Below, in pieces: positions 1 through 13,100 of a stretch of 64,000 nucleotides of DNA (its first letter is position 1; each line of letters starts with the position of its first letter). Below the pieces are notes generated by a model. That model did no database searches. It saw only the letters and a list, made by a program, of their open reading frames with translations, and was not told where the DNA came from. Source of the stretch: Atherix ibis. Taxonomy: Eukaryota; Arthropoda; Insecta; Diptera; Athericidae. The DNA is taken from the NCBI GenBank assembly GCA_958298945.1, contig OY282605.1, forward strand, positions 108,558,267 to 108,622,266, read 5' to 3'. Made by a program: the position numbers and the translations under genes.

Positions 1-589
1 AAAAAAAAAAAAAATAAACTAATGGAAAAATTGCTTAATCAGTTTTAATATTTTTTAAAAAATAAATTAATATTATTAATATTATATTATGAGTTTTGAA
101 CTTTTTCTAAAATGATAAATTAGCTTAAAGTTGATTGCAGTGTGTTTTATAGGAGAAAAAAAATGCAAGGTCTCGAAAATGAAATCGGGTGAGTAAATGA
201 TTGAGTTAAATGCAAAGCTGAATTTAGTTTGTGCCCAGCATCGGTACAATATGTGTGTTAGTAAATAATTTTCTTCGGTACCGTGAAAGAACAAATATGA
301 TATGTGCATATATGTATATAGATAAATTATTATAATAAAATAAGTTGAATAAAGATAAAATTCTATGTGATCAAGATAATTAATTTAAACGGCTTTTCGG
401 TTCGCAAACATATTTTACATATCCGAAGAAGTCTTAAAAAACAGGATGATTATGTTCACATCTTCGAAAGTCGTGTTTTGTTTTATTAAGGCTGTGAATT
501 GTCTGTGAAGAAATACTCGTAAATAGGGCTAACCATGAAGGGTGTACACAGAACAAATATGGCCGACAATGTGTGGGTAATGTAAATTG

Positions 590-1106
590 CACTTGCGTTT
601 CGTGTTTGTGTCGAACATTTAATCTAGAAGTGTTATTAATAAATTACGGCTGTTTTAAATGACAATAGTTTAGTTATTTGCAATAATTGTATGGTATAGA
701 AACAATAGTATTATCAGTTCTGTTTATAATCAGTGATAAAAACGGCGTTTGGTCCACGGATTTCGATAAATTAATTTTTTTTTTAATTTTAATATACCAG
801 TGTATATAAGAAAGAAAAGACAAAAAGGGTGAATTAAAACTACACGTTCATATATATTTATGGTAATATATATGATATTTATTTTCATATATATGTAGTT
901 CAATTGATTTTTCTTATTTTCTTGTTGTTGTTTTTTTTTTTTTTTTGGTGAACTAAAGTGAAAGATAAAGAAAATAATTAACTAGTCTAGTGTTAAAATT
1001 CTTTATTTACTAATGTTTTTATATAAATTTTTTTGAAAATTCCAAGAAAAAAGTGAATAATTCTGTGAATAAGGATACACGGACATCGATTATTACAATA
1101 CGAAAT
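590..1106 (+). other. ena: Probable 5' UTR of ena, start not located
   Basis: This is the stretch immediately upstream of the inferred start codon. It is AT-rich and has a TTTTTTTT run near 935-945 but no open frame. Style and position suit a dipteran 5' leader, but I see no convincing TATA box or initiator, so the transcription start and upstream promoter cannot be placed. The left limit is arbitrary. The window before it (1-589) shows no recognisable gene. Confidence 0.3.
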
Positions 1107-1111
1107 ATGTG
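1107..1111 (+). CDS. ena: ena exon 1, start codon plus two bases
   Basis: The sequence reads ATGTG and is followed at once by the consensus donor GTAAGT (1112-1117). The EVH1 exon at 36337 starts with the third base of a codon, so an upstream exon ending ATGNN is required. In Ena/VASP genes the first intron interrupts codon 2 in this same phase. Joining gives Met-Cys-Glu-Gln-Ser-Ile-Ile, against Met-Thr-Glu-Gln-Ser-Ile-Ile in Drosophila as I recall it. With this start the FPPPP-binding residues fall at Tyr16, Trp23, Phe77 and Arg81, as in the family. The base at -3 is A, as flies prefer. The pattern could occur by chance in 35 kb, and a nearer exon with a weaker donor is not excluded. Confidence 0.6.
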
Positions 1112-4100
1112 GTAAGTATTGAAATAAATATATCCGCCCTATCCGTCTTCAATTAAATTGAGTGAATTTGTTTTGTTTTTAATAAAACATAATCGGCAAC
1201 ATGAGATTAATGCCATCAAAATTTCCATCTGTCAGTTTTTGTTTGTTTGGTGATGTGTTAGTAAGTGAAGTATTTTTACAGTAATTTTATAGGCAAATTC
1301 AATTCATTGAAAGAAAGTTATTTGATTAATTCGAGCCTGACCGAGGATAATAAAGTATTATTCTTTGATTTAAACATGGAAATTTTCAGTGCAATGGTAT
1401 TTAAATAAATTTTTTAGTTATTCCTATTATAGGAGATGTGTTTTCTTTTCATATTAACTTTTAATATATATACATAGATATGTAAATGTATGTATGTGTA
1501 AAAGCAGGTTGAATTTACTGTAATACATACATACATAAATATTGGTTGGTGTGGTGATGCTGCTTTGATTTCGCTTTGTTTGCAAAAATAATTTTCTTAA
1601 TAAAATCAAAATTTATACGCCGCCGCCGCTGTTGTAGCTTATTGTATATATTAAATGACAGTAAAACTTGTGGCTGCAACAAACGAAAGTTTTCCACTCC
1701 TCAGAAAAACCTCAAGTTTCTTACATTTGACAGCCTAGACATCTTTTTTCCAAGAAGTCTTTTCATCTCTCAGTTTCTGAGTATGTCCACTTTATACGGA
1801 TATGAGGGCGGAACTAAAGACTATCGACCCCATTATAACTATCACATAATTTAGGAAAAATGAATTTTTGCTGTGCTAAAACGCATTCTTCTGTTCTATT
1901 TCCCCATCTATACTAGTGTGAATAAGTTTACTTGCTAGGAGGTATAATATTCAAATTTATCTTCTTCCATCTGATCTCATCGTCTTAAAAATATTTACAT
2001 ACTCATTACTTCACTGAAAAGTTAGAAGAAAAACAAATACCATAGACCAAAATTGGGTTAATTTTCTAAATTTCAATGATTGCATTTAAGAATTTTATAC
2101 TTCCTCATCATCGTCATACTGTATGTGTATGTGTATGTGCAGTTAGAGCAAAGCTTTATAATAACAATAAATCAAAATTATTCCACAATAGAAATTGTTA
2201 AAAAATAAAATGAAAAATGAATAAAAAATTCAAAGAGACAAGAAGTTCAAGAAACTTTCTTTTATTTTAAATACATACATCATTTAGTGTGTGTAGTTAA
2301 TTTGTCTAATTTTGATTCCGATTGCGATTCTCTCTCTGATTCTAGTGTTGTTAATTAAAAAATATGCTTAGCACATCGTCAAGAAACGGAAGTAGTTAAA
2401 ATTTATTTTATTAGAATTTTGCGAAGGCGGATAGAATTATTTAGAAGAAAAAAAAAGAAAAGAAAATTTTAAGAGAACACCAACAATAATGACAAAGTTA
2501 GTAAAAAGAAAAGTAAAAAAAAAAAAACGCCAAAAAGGAAAGTAAACAACAGGGAAGGAAAACGCCCAAGTTGTGCGGTGAATACATATGTATGTATGTC
2601 AAATTCGAACTGGACGACGACGACAAGTTGCGTTCGATTCTGAGTTGGAAAGGAGTGAGAAAATGTTACTTTTTTTTATAAATATTAGAGCAATAAGCAC
2701 CGTAAAAAAACTATTTTTTTTGTTGGTAAAGATAGATGAAATTAAAAATTTAATAAAAATGAATTCGTCAGACAGATATTATTATAAAAGAAAAAGTGCC
2801 GGTGGTGAATCATCTGCAAAAAAGACGCAACATAAAAATATGAGGAATTAGCTGGAAAATCATATGGTGACTCCTTTTCGTCGTCTATGACCTAATTCGA
2901 ACACATATATACCACAAAGTTGCTTCGTTTTTCTTATGTTTATGGATTTTCTAATTATAACGATTCGTCCCTTTTTCGTTTAATTGAAATAATTTATTTA
3001 TTTCTATTTGCAATTTATTTTCTATAATTTTCATAATTATTGTAACTATAACGAAATTTTTTATATGGTAGATACGTAGCAATGAGAAACGGTGCATAAA
3101 AATTGATGAAAACAATTTTAAGGTAGTTAAAGTGTTAACAATTAGTGAAAACTCGTTGATTTTCATAAAATTACTTTTTCTGCAACGAAAACTCTAAGAA
3201 CTCGTAGAATACACTTAACTGGTAGTGAATTTGTACTTTATGCCATTCCTATTTATACTATTCCTATTTTAAATGAATATGACTTAACGTAGTATTTCTC
3301 ATTATGAATAGGATCCTTCTATTGTGCAGCTCTTAATTTCTCCTTTCCCAAGTTATCTTTTCGCCCTTTTTAAATATTCAAATATGCCCAACAAAATTGC
3401 ACAATCTCTGACTTTTTCCTCCAATTTAATATAGGCTAGTTTTTTAAGCAAGCTGGCAACATAAATCTATAAGTAACTAAATGGGCTTATGGTCCTGGCG
3501 CTACAAATTACCTTTGGCTCTTGTTTTCGAGACTTTCCGTACAAACAAATGAACATTATTTTTTTTCTTAACATTGAAAAGACCAAATTTTCTTGCAAAA
3601 CTAATAAAGATAATAAACAGATTTTTTACTTACTTTCGAGAACTATAACCTTACTAAAATAAATATCATACAGAATAAAAGTATAAAGTTTCTTATATAT
3701 AAAAAAAAATTCTTATCAAACAGAATTATAAAAAAACCAAAAAAAAGTATCCTAAAAGTATCCGTTTGGTCTTATCAGAAGGAGGAAAAAAACTGAATTC
3801 AATATAATTTTTACGTTAAAGAAATATGTTTCTTCAAAGGAATAGTGAATTTGTTCTTTATACCATTCCTGTTTATGTCATTTCTATTTTAAAATGCAGT
3901 ATTTCTTATAGTGAGTAGGACCCTTCTATTGTGCAGCTCTTAATCCCAACTACTCCTTTACCAAATTGGCTTTTCGCCCTTTTTAAATATTCAAATATGC
4001 TTCACAAAACTGCACAATCTCTGACTTTTTGCTCCAATTACAATAAATATAGGCTAGTTTTTTAAAGCTAAATGGCCTTATGGTCCTGGCGCTAGACCTA

Positions 4101-7100
4101 AACCTTTGACTCTTGTTTCAGAGACCTTCCGTACAAAAAAACATACATATTATATTTTTCTTAACATTGCAAAGCCCAAATTTTCTTGTGAACCTAAGAA
4201 AGATAATAAAAAGATTTTTTACTTACTTTCCGAATTACATATATCATTACTAAAATAAATATCATACAATAAAGCTTACTTTTATAAATATTTACTAAAA
4301 GAATAAAAGAAAATATTATCATCGTATTTATATATTTAAAAGTATAAATTTTGTTAAATATAAAAAAAAAGTTCTTATCAAACAGAATTATAAAAAAAAA
4401 AAAGTATCCTAAAAATATCCGTTTGGTCTTATCAGGAGGGGGTAAAAAAAATGAATTCAACATAATTTTATGCACAAAAAAAGCTTTTTTCAAAGGAAAT
4501 AATTTCAAAATTTGCACTAAAAGTAAGATAATTTTTTTTTTTTTTTTGGCTGTGATTATTTTGATTTATTCTACTAAAGAAAGTATATGTTTATAATTCT
4601 CAGATTAGGGAAATTTATCAAAAATGGTTATTTAGCATTGAGGGGGTGTTTTTATTTAAAAAAAAAATATTTTAACCACAAAAGCCTTAATTAGCGATAA
4701 AGTTTATTGATTAGAAACAAAGCCAAAAGATTTTTCTCTTTTAAATAAAATAAAAGCTTTTTTGAATACAAACTCTTCTAATAATACACATTTGTGTAAT
4801 ATTAATTTCTTTCCGAATAATTCAATAACTTTTTTATATAAATTCTTAATTTAAAAAAAAAAAAACATTAATTATTTATTAGTTACTTTTAATGTGATTT
4901 TACTTTGTTTATAGCTTTTTTAATTGTAATTACCGACAAAAATATTAATTGGTCTATTTATAGAAAAGAGAAAAATTCTAGTTAAGTAAATGTCTAATGG
5001 ATTTAAAGACTAATTAATTACCGTATGTTCATTTTTTTAGATTGCTTATAAATAGGTCACCTTAAATACTCTATAGAACTTAACTTTTAACAGACGTTTT
5101 ACTTCAATACGGGTACACATACACATATCCACAAGTATCCTATATAAATTCTAATTAAAAGCCTAATAAATTTTATTGAAAGAAATGGCTTAGTACCTTG
5201 TAGGTGTACTTCTGTGTTAAGAAGTATTCAAACGCAATCTTGGTTGGCTCTTATCCTTTATTCCAGTACACATGCATAATAGTGGGTCGGATTGAATTTT
5301 GTTGTAAATTGGAAAGGGATTATTTTCTAAATAAATTTTTTTTTCTCGAAGTTTTTTTTAACTTGGCCTATATTTTTAGTTTAGAATATAACTGCAAGAT
5401 CCTATATTTCTGGTTTAGAATATAACATTTTATGATAATTTTGATCCTTTATTTGATCTATTAAATAATCAAAAATTAGTTATTAAAGTGTGCTAGTTTT
5501 GTTAGTAGTAATAACACCAGATTTTTTTCGAGTATGTAAAAAGTACATAGAATGGTAGAAATCAGTGAAAGAATAAGACTTATTATTAGCTGTATTCCAT
5601 TGGGCAAATTTTGCTACTCACAAGTACTTTGGAGCAGATGCCCAATGGAATGCAAAATTTACTGACAGAAGTAAAATATAACCTCAAAATAGTCAACAAC
5701 AATACTGAGTTTATTCACACATAAACAATCCTGACAAAAATAGGACTCTTCAACATAACCAACGAACCCGTTGGTTATGTTGAAGAGTCCTATTTTTGTC
5801 AGGATTGTTTATGTGTGATATCCATCTATTTTCATTTATAGCCATCTATTTTCATTTTGGAAACTAAAATACCCTACCGTAAATTGTATGCGTAACTACT
5901 CATGCGAACTACTCATTTGTACGAGTGACAGGTACTTGTCAGTAGCAAAATTTTTCCAATGGAATACAGCTATTATTTTGATCCTTTCGTTATGGTCATT
6001 TTTAGAAAAAGATAATATAAGAAAATCCTGACGATATTATTAGCTGATTTCAAGACCATCGTTTACTAGACGCGGATCTCAAAGTGTCATCAACTCACGG
6101 CAACTAGTTACAAATTTTTTACTAAATTTTAAAGAAACTTAAATGCAAGTTCGCCTAATTATAATAAATTTATGTTTTTTTTATATGTCGCTCTTTCCAT
6201 TAAAAAAAAACATAAATTTTTTTTAATTTGGCGAACACATTTTTGGAAATTAATGAATAATATTTTTCGTCTTTTTGGATTCTTTTTTTTCCAGAAATTA
6301 ATATTTTATCATAGTAACGAAACTATGATAAAATATTAATTATGCGAAAAACTTCGTGGCGTTTCCGAATATGGAATTAAAATCAAATAGCTTAGTAACC
6401 ACTAGTCGCATTGCAATAATACTAGACGCGCATTTGAAGAGTAACATTTAAAGCTTTGTTTTAAGTGACATCGGCAGATCAGCTTATGAATTAAACATTC
6501 ATCATCAAACTGTTTTTAACTATTTGCGAAAGACGCGTTTAAAAAAAACTCGAAACAAATCATAATTGGCGATGAAAAATGGATAAAATATGAGAATATG
6601 GTTCGAAAGAGATCATAGAAAAAGAGAGATGAACGATCACAAACAATTTCAAAGCCAGCATTTGATGGCCGATAAGGTTATGCTGTGTGTATGGTGGGAC
6701 TGGAAGGAAATCGTCCTTTATAAAATGCAATCGTAATGTCAAATTGGTAACACGGTACTGTATTGTGAGCAACTCGGGAGATTATGCCAAGCAATTGCGA
6801 GAAAATGGACAGAATTACACCACGATAACGTTCTACCACACACATCTTTGATGACTCGCCAAAAAATTTAGGGAGCTTGCCTGGCAAGCTTTGATGCATC
6901 GACCGTATTAACCCAGAAATAGTAGCACCCTCAAACTACCACCATTTCCGATCTCTGCAGAACTCTCTAAATCGACTTAACATCTGCGATACACTGCTGA
7001 AGCGCAATGAAATCAAGCCATTTCTGAAATAAATCATAATTGGCGATGAAAACTGAATAAAATACGAGAAGATCGTTCGAAAGAGATCATGGAAAAAGAG

Positions 7101-10100
7101 AGATGAACGATCACAAACAATTTCAAAGCCACCATTTTATGGTCGATAAGGTTATCCTGTTTATGGTGGGACTGTAAGGGAGTTGTTCATGATTAACTGC
7201 TACTATTTGGTCAAACTGTTAAATCGGTACTGTTTGAGCAATTTGAGAGATAACACCAAACAATTAAAAGAAAACCGCTAGAATTGATCAATGGGAGTTG
7301 TGAACCACGATAAGGTCCAACCACACATATTTTTGATGACTCGTCAAAAATTTAAGGAGCTTTCCTAGCAAGTTTTGTTGCATCCGCCGTATAGCGCAGA
7401 CTACCACTTGCTCCGATCTCTGCAGAACTCTCTTGATGGAACCAAACTGGCTTCAAGAGAGGCCTGTGAAAACCACTTGATTCAGAAACCACAAAAGTTC
7501 TATACTGATGGATTCATGGCTCTGCCCGATAAATGGTAAAACATTGTCGATATTTTACTCAAAAAAACGCCACGAACATTTTCGATTAACCAATATTTGT
7601 CGGATGTTGAATTTTTTTTATAAATCTTTAGTTAATACTTCTGCAAAGTAATTTTCTTTTTTCGGAAAATACTTTTTTTTTTAAAAATATGATAATTTTG
7701 AATAAATATAAATTTTTATATACTTGCAATTATTGTACAAAACTTCGTAGATAAAATTCATGCTAAGAACCATGTTAGCAGCTTTTAGGTAAAATTCCGA
7801 AAAATTGTCCAATCCACACAAGTCATTCTACAAATTCTATAATTCGAATAACAAATGCTGAAGTTATTTAAATAAAGGCAATTTCAGAACCTATTAATCG
7901 AAATTTACTTTTTAAACAACCTTGAACACACGTACATATTCGTTTGCTAGACTAATGATTTTTTAAACAATATTTATTGTACATCCATTAAAACATTGAA
8001 CGTAGTTTCCAATATTACTTTATGATGTCAATTCGTGACGACAATCTATGTTGTTACAGTGAGTCACAAAAATATTCGGACACCGTTTAAGAAGGTTTTT
8101 AATATGTGTTGAATAAAGCCATAAAAAAAATTATTTTTAAAAACCAATTATAGGGATTTGTTATTATTATATTAAACCACAATCCAATAAATATAAGAAT
8201 TTAATAATTAATTAATTTTGAGTAAAGTTACCAATATTGATTTATTTAAATTTTTTATTACTGCGCTGTATTAATTTTACTCCATTTTTCTAATAAAGCA
8301 GCTTTAAGTTGTTTCTTCGAAGAAAATGTCCTTTGTCTTAGTTATCCATCTAAAATGCCCCATAAATTTTTCAATAAATGTCGGGAGATTATGTAGAAAT
8401 ATTTATAGCTTTTGGACAGAGTTATACTTTTACGACAGTCGAATATCGTTTGTGGTGTGTATGGGATTGAACTAAAACTTGTTCGGAATTTCCATTTTAG
8501 CAGCAACTTCTTTTAAATTATTCTTTAGTTAATTTTGTGCATATAGTTTTGTTGGTAGTTGTTTCTACACATATAACTGCAACATCAGAGAAACAACTCC
8601 AAAACATCACAGAAACAGTTGTGCACCGATTATTTTCTCCACTTAAGCGCTGACAGTGGAAGAAGACATGTTTCGCATCCTCGAAATATTCTGGTTCTTT
8701 CAACTGTCAAACGTTTGATTGGTAGCGCGGTAGCGATAACAGACAGGGTCATACGAGACAGAAAGGAATGCTCTGGAGTCATCACTTGACGCTTCTACGT
8801 TTCGGTAATCATAGTTTTTGTTCATATAGGGGTTGCGTAGAGTATCATACAGCTGATAATTGTGGATAGAAGCCTACATCAGCTCTGTCTGGGTCCTCCA
8901 TGGTTAGGGATTATCTTTGCCAAGGCACTTACAACCCAACTTGTCTTTTTAGGATTTATGCTCAGATGTTCGGCGTAGCTCAACCTAACGTCTATTTGAA
9001 CTTACAGATATCAAATCGATGGCGAGAGTAATATACTTCTTTACTTTTCGTATTCTGCGTACGCCACACAATTTGTCAATAATCCTATCCAAATAGACTA
9101 AATTTGCTTTTATCGAATGACTAAACTATATATTCCTTTGCAAATTGTAATTGTTTTTTTGTTGTTGTTGTCTATACTTATGTACGGTTTCTCAGAGAAA
9201 ACCCTACCATTTATAATCATATTTTCGGATGGCCCCGCGAAAAATTTCGAACTCGCTTTTTTTAACCTTTTGAAAATAATTGTTTTTTTTTTAAAACTAT
9301 TATCCTTAATTATTAAACAAATGTCCTATTTTTATCTAAGTAATAAATTTAGTACAGTAAATATTAAAGTGTAGTCAATAATTAATATGTTTAGACAAGC
9401 TTTTAACATTCAGAAAATATAGGATGTGAGTGAATATCATTGATGTGATCTTACATTGCTTTTTGTAATGCGTATTCGTCGTTTTTCCGTATATATCCAC
9501 ATAATTTTATTTCAGGTATATTTACCACCTGGCGACGATAAATCGAACAACTTGCATAATTACGTGTAGAATTTTTTGTGTATATATGTGGCATTTTTTA
9601 TTTAGAATTTATTTTAAAATTGTTAATTCTGTCGGTTAATTGGCCCATACAAAAATATAAACATTTTACCCAATTTAATGTGTCTGTGATCATCCTCTTT
9701 GGTGATCTACTCCTACGGCTTCCATCATGTGCTACTTACCTTATTTAACAAATCATTAAAAGCCATTTAAACACATTATAAACTAAAGTTTTATTAATTT
9801 ATCTACCAAAAATGAAGGTATCAACTTATCGAAAGAAAGAAATTCACGGCTTTCTCATTCCGTTGAATTACCAGCAATACTTTATAAAACACTTCATTTT
9901 CTGAAATAAAATTTTTTTTATTAAATGTTATGAACAATATAACTATTTATATATATACTTACTTTTTCGTAAATACTTCAAAAAAAAACATAAAAACCAC
10001 ACTTTCCTATAAATGCCAAAATAAAACTTTAAAAACAACAAAAGTATGCAAGCATTTCGATATGCTTCCACTTTCATGGAGAATGGCGTTTTTTAAAACT

Positions 10101-13100
10101 CTCCGAAAGTTTACAAAGTTGAGGCGCTTGATATTTAATTGATATTTACGAAATAAATAATAAACCTAAAATACAATTGTATTTAATACCAAAAGATTGT
10201 AGAAAAAATAAAAATTGCGTGTCGTTGGATAAAATTGTATTTTTTTTTGCAATAAGTGAATTAAAATAAATATAAATTATGCTTTTGCAAATCACACAAA
10301 AAAATCTACACTTAATAAATATAAATGTCTACACACAAAAATCTACACAAAAGTTGCAAGCGTTACGATTTCTCGCCGCTTTTGCAATCACTAAGCCAGA
10401 AAATTGCGTATACATATACGAAAATCTGACGTACGGGCCTATTCAGGTATTCTTTAATCTTAGTTACACATGTAAAAATATATTTTGTAGAATAGTTCAT
10501 AACGAATTGGATTATTTATATTTAGTGAATCACAGATTTACCTTCGGCAATTTAAAAATACCCTAAAATTTTCCAGTTAACCAAAAACAAACTTTTTTTG
10601 AATAATATAAAAATGGTGTATGCTTTTTTTGAATATACTTAATATTATTAAATATCATATGGCAGGTGTAATCAAAGCTATGACCTATATATGAAGATTG
10701 GTTAATTAAACATTTTTTATTTCTATTTCTTCATACGGCATAAAGGTCCTATGCTTTTAAAATTGCGTGTTATTCCCTGTTCTTCATTGCTGCTTTTCGT
10801 ATTTGAAAACACACAGGACCGAACCCTTATTTTAGTTGAGATATCCATAAAATTTTCTAGCGCATTTTTAATTTGAAATGATTCATTTCCTCTGCATCAT
10901 ATGCACATATTAATGTACTTATACCATACAAAAGGAGGGTTACAACATTTTATATACAATATTATTTTTTTCTTTATTTATTTCTTCTTCTGTCTGTCAG
11001 TATTCCTTTCCCTAATATTCCGACCCTACATAATTTGGAAACCTTGAAAACATAAACTAAGGGACCTTAAATTTGGTGTATGGGGTTTTATTCTATTAAC
11101 ATGAATATTGCATGCGAAATTGTCTGCATAAGCTAGTTTTGTTCATAAATAAGAAAATGGTTGAACTTGATACCATAGAGAGAGGTCATTAAATGAAAAC
11201 AATCTTATTAGACATATTAGATTGTGTCAATTTAATGACCTTCATGGGGACATGACGTTGTCTGGGAAATTATTTCAATCACTCACATTTATTAATGCAT
11301 TCCTTTCGCCAAAAAAAATTTGATCATTTCATATACGTTAATACCATATTAGTAATTATTACTGTCCAAAAGAACATTACTGACCGCTCTATACGGTTAT
11401 GACAATAATATTTAATTATTTCCGTTCTATAATATGAATGGTAACTGTAGAAGTGTATGAGTTTCTGAGAAATAACAATCTTCACTATTTTTCGAATATA
11501 ACCAATTAACAAATTGGAGGGGGGTTGTATTATATAAGTAGGCGGACGATAGATACAAGATAAAATTAGATGAGATGGAGAAGAATATTTCCGTGAGGAC
11601 AAGAGACTAAAACGAAGGAATTTTATGGATGGAGAAGAATATTTAGTGACAAGAGACTAAAACGAAGGAATTTTATGGAGCCCTTCGACTGAAAAAACTA
11701 CTTTGAAGTAGTTATTTGCACTATTTTTAATGTCGCCATTTTGTTCTAAGCTTTAGTAAATAATTTTATACGATATTAGGAGCCATAACTTTTTTTTGTT
11801 TGCTTACGGTTAACCTCAGATTATACCATAGAAGAACTGGATAGGCCTCTACACAAAAATTGTGTTCAAATTTTGTTGACAATACATTCGCAGGACGCAC
11901 ACACATGCGAAATAACAGAAACGGCGTAAATCAGTGGGGGTTAATTTTAAACTTCAGTATGCGATTGAAGTGGTTTTTTTTTTTAAATATTAGTTATTAA
12001 GTTTTTAAGTACATTAAATTGTTCATTTTGTAATTTAGTTTTAAAGCATTTTCTTTAATATTGTATACGATTAACATCTTATTGTGCACATAATTGCTTT
12101 CATATAATCAAATTACTTCCAATTCATATTTTTATATACTATTACCCACTTAAAAAATTCTGTTTTAATAAATAATATACAGTGAAATAAATAAAATGAA
12201 AATACATAATAAATAAATAAATATTTAAAAAAAAAAAACTGTGTTTTATTGCATATTTACAAAACTAATTCCATCAAACAACAAAACACGCAATATTATA
12301 GAATCTGCTTCTTTACGCATAAATGATATCACATATGAAAAATGGTTCTAAACGAACCGCTTCAATCGCATACTGAACTTTTAAATTGGCCCCCAATGAT
12401 TTACGCCGTTTCTGTTGTATTGCATGTGTGTGCGTTCTATGAATGTATTGCCACAAAATTCGGTCAGAATTTTTGTGTAGAGGCCTATCCAGTTCTTCTT
12501 TAATCTAAGGCGTGGACCATCGACGAAAACAGGTGGTAGTCGGAAGGGGCCAGGTCTGGTGAATAAGCGGGGTGGGTTAGCACCTCCCAGTTGAGTGTCT
12601 CCAAGTAGTTTCGGACCATTTTTGACGTGTTCTATGTTGCGTTATCGTGGAGGAAAATCAAGTTGTCATGTCTTTGTTGATAATCTATCCTTTTTTCACC
12701 CAGAGCACGGTGCAATTTGATCAGTTGTTGATGGTAGCAGTGGGCATTGACAGTTTCACCAGGTTTCAACATCTCATAGTAGACGATACCCTGCTGATCC
12801 CACCAAACGCACAGCATCGTCTTCCGTCCGAAGCGATTTGCTCTTGGGGAAGATGTTGATGGTTGGCCCGGATGAACCCACGATTTCTTGCGTTTAGAAT
12901 TCTCGAAATATATCTACTTTTCATCGCCTGTCACAATCCGAAACAGGAACGACTTTCTTTTTTGTCTGTCGAGCAAGATTTCGCATGTGTTTTAGCGTCG
13001 CCCCATCTGCCTATCGTTCAATTCATGCGGCACCCATTTTCCGATCTGTTAAATCTTCGCCATGACACGCAGACGCATGGAAATGGCTGATTGAGTAACA

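Noticed and set aside
1576..1854. 92-codon open frame after the ena first exon
   Set aside because: It has low-complexity Arg and Phe runs and no homology. The minus strand is also open, and no splice signals support it.
4194..4596. Open frames of 107 and 81 codons on both strands
   Set aside because: They lie in the second unit of a diverged tandem duplication; unit 1 does not preserve them.
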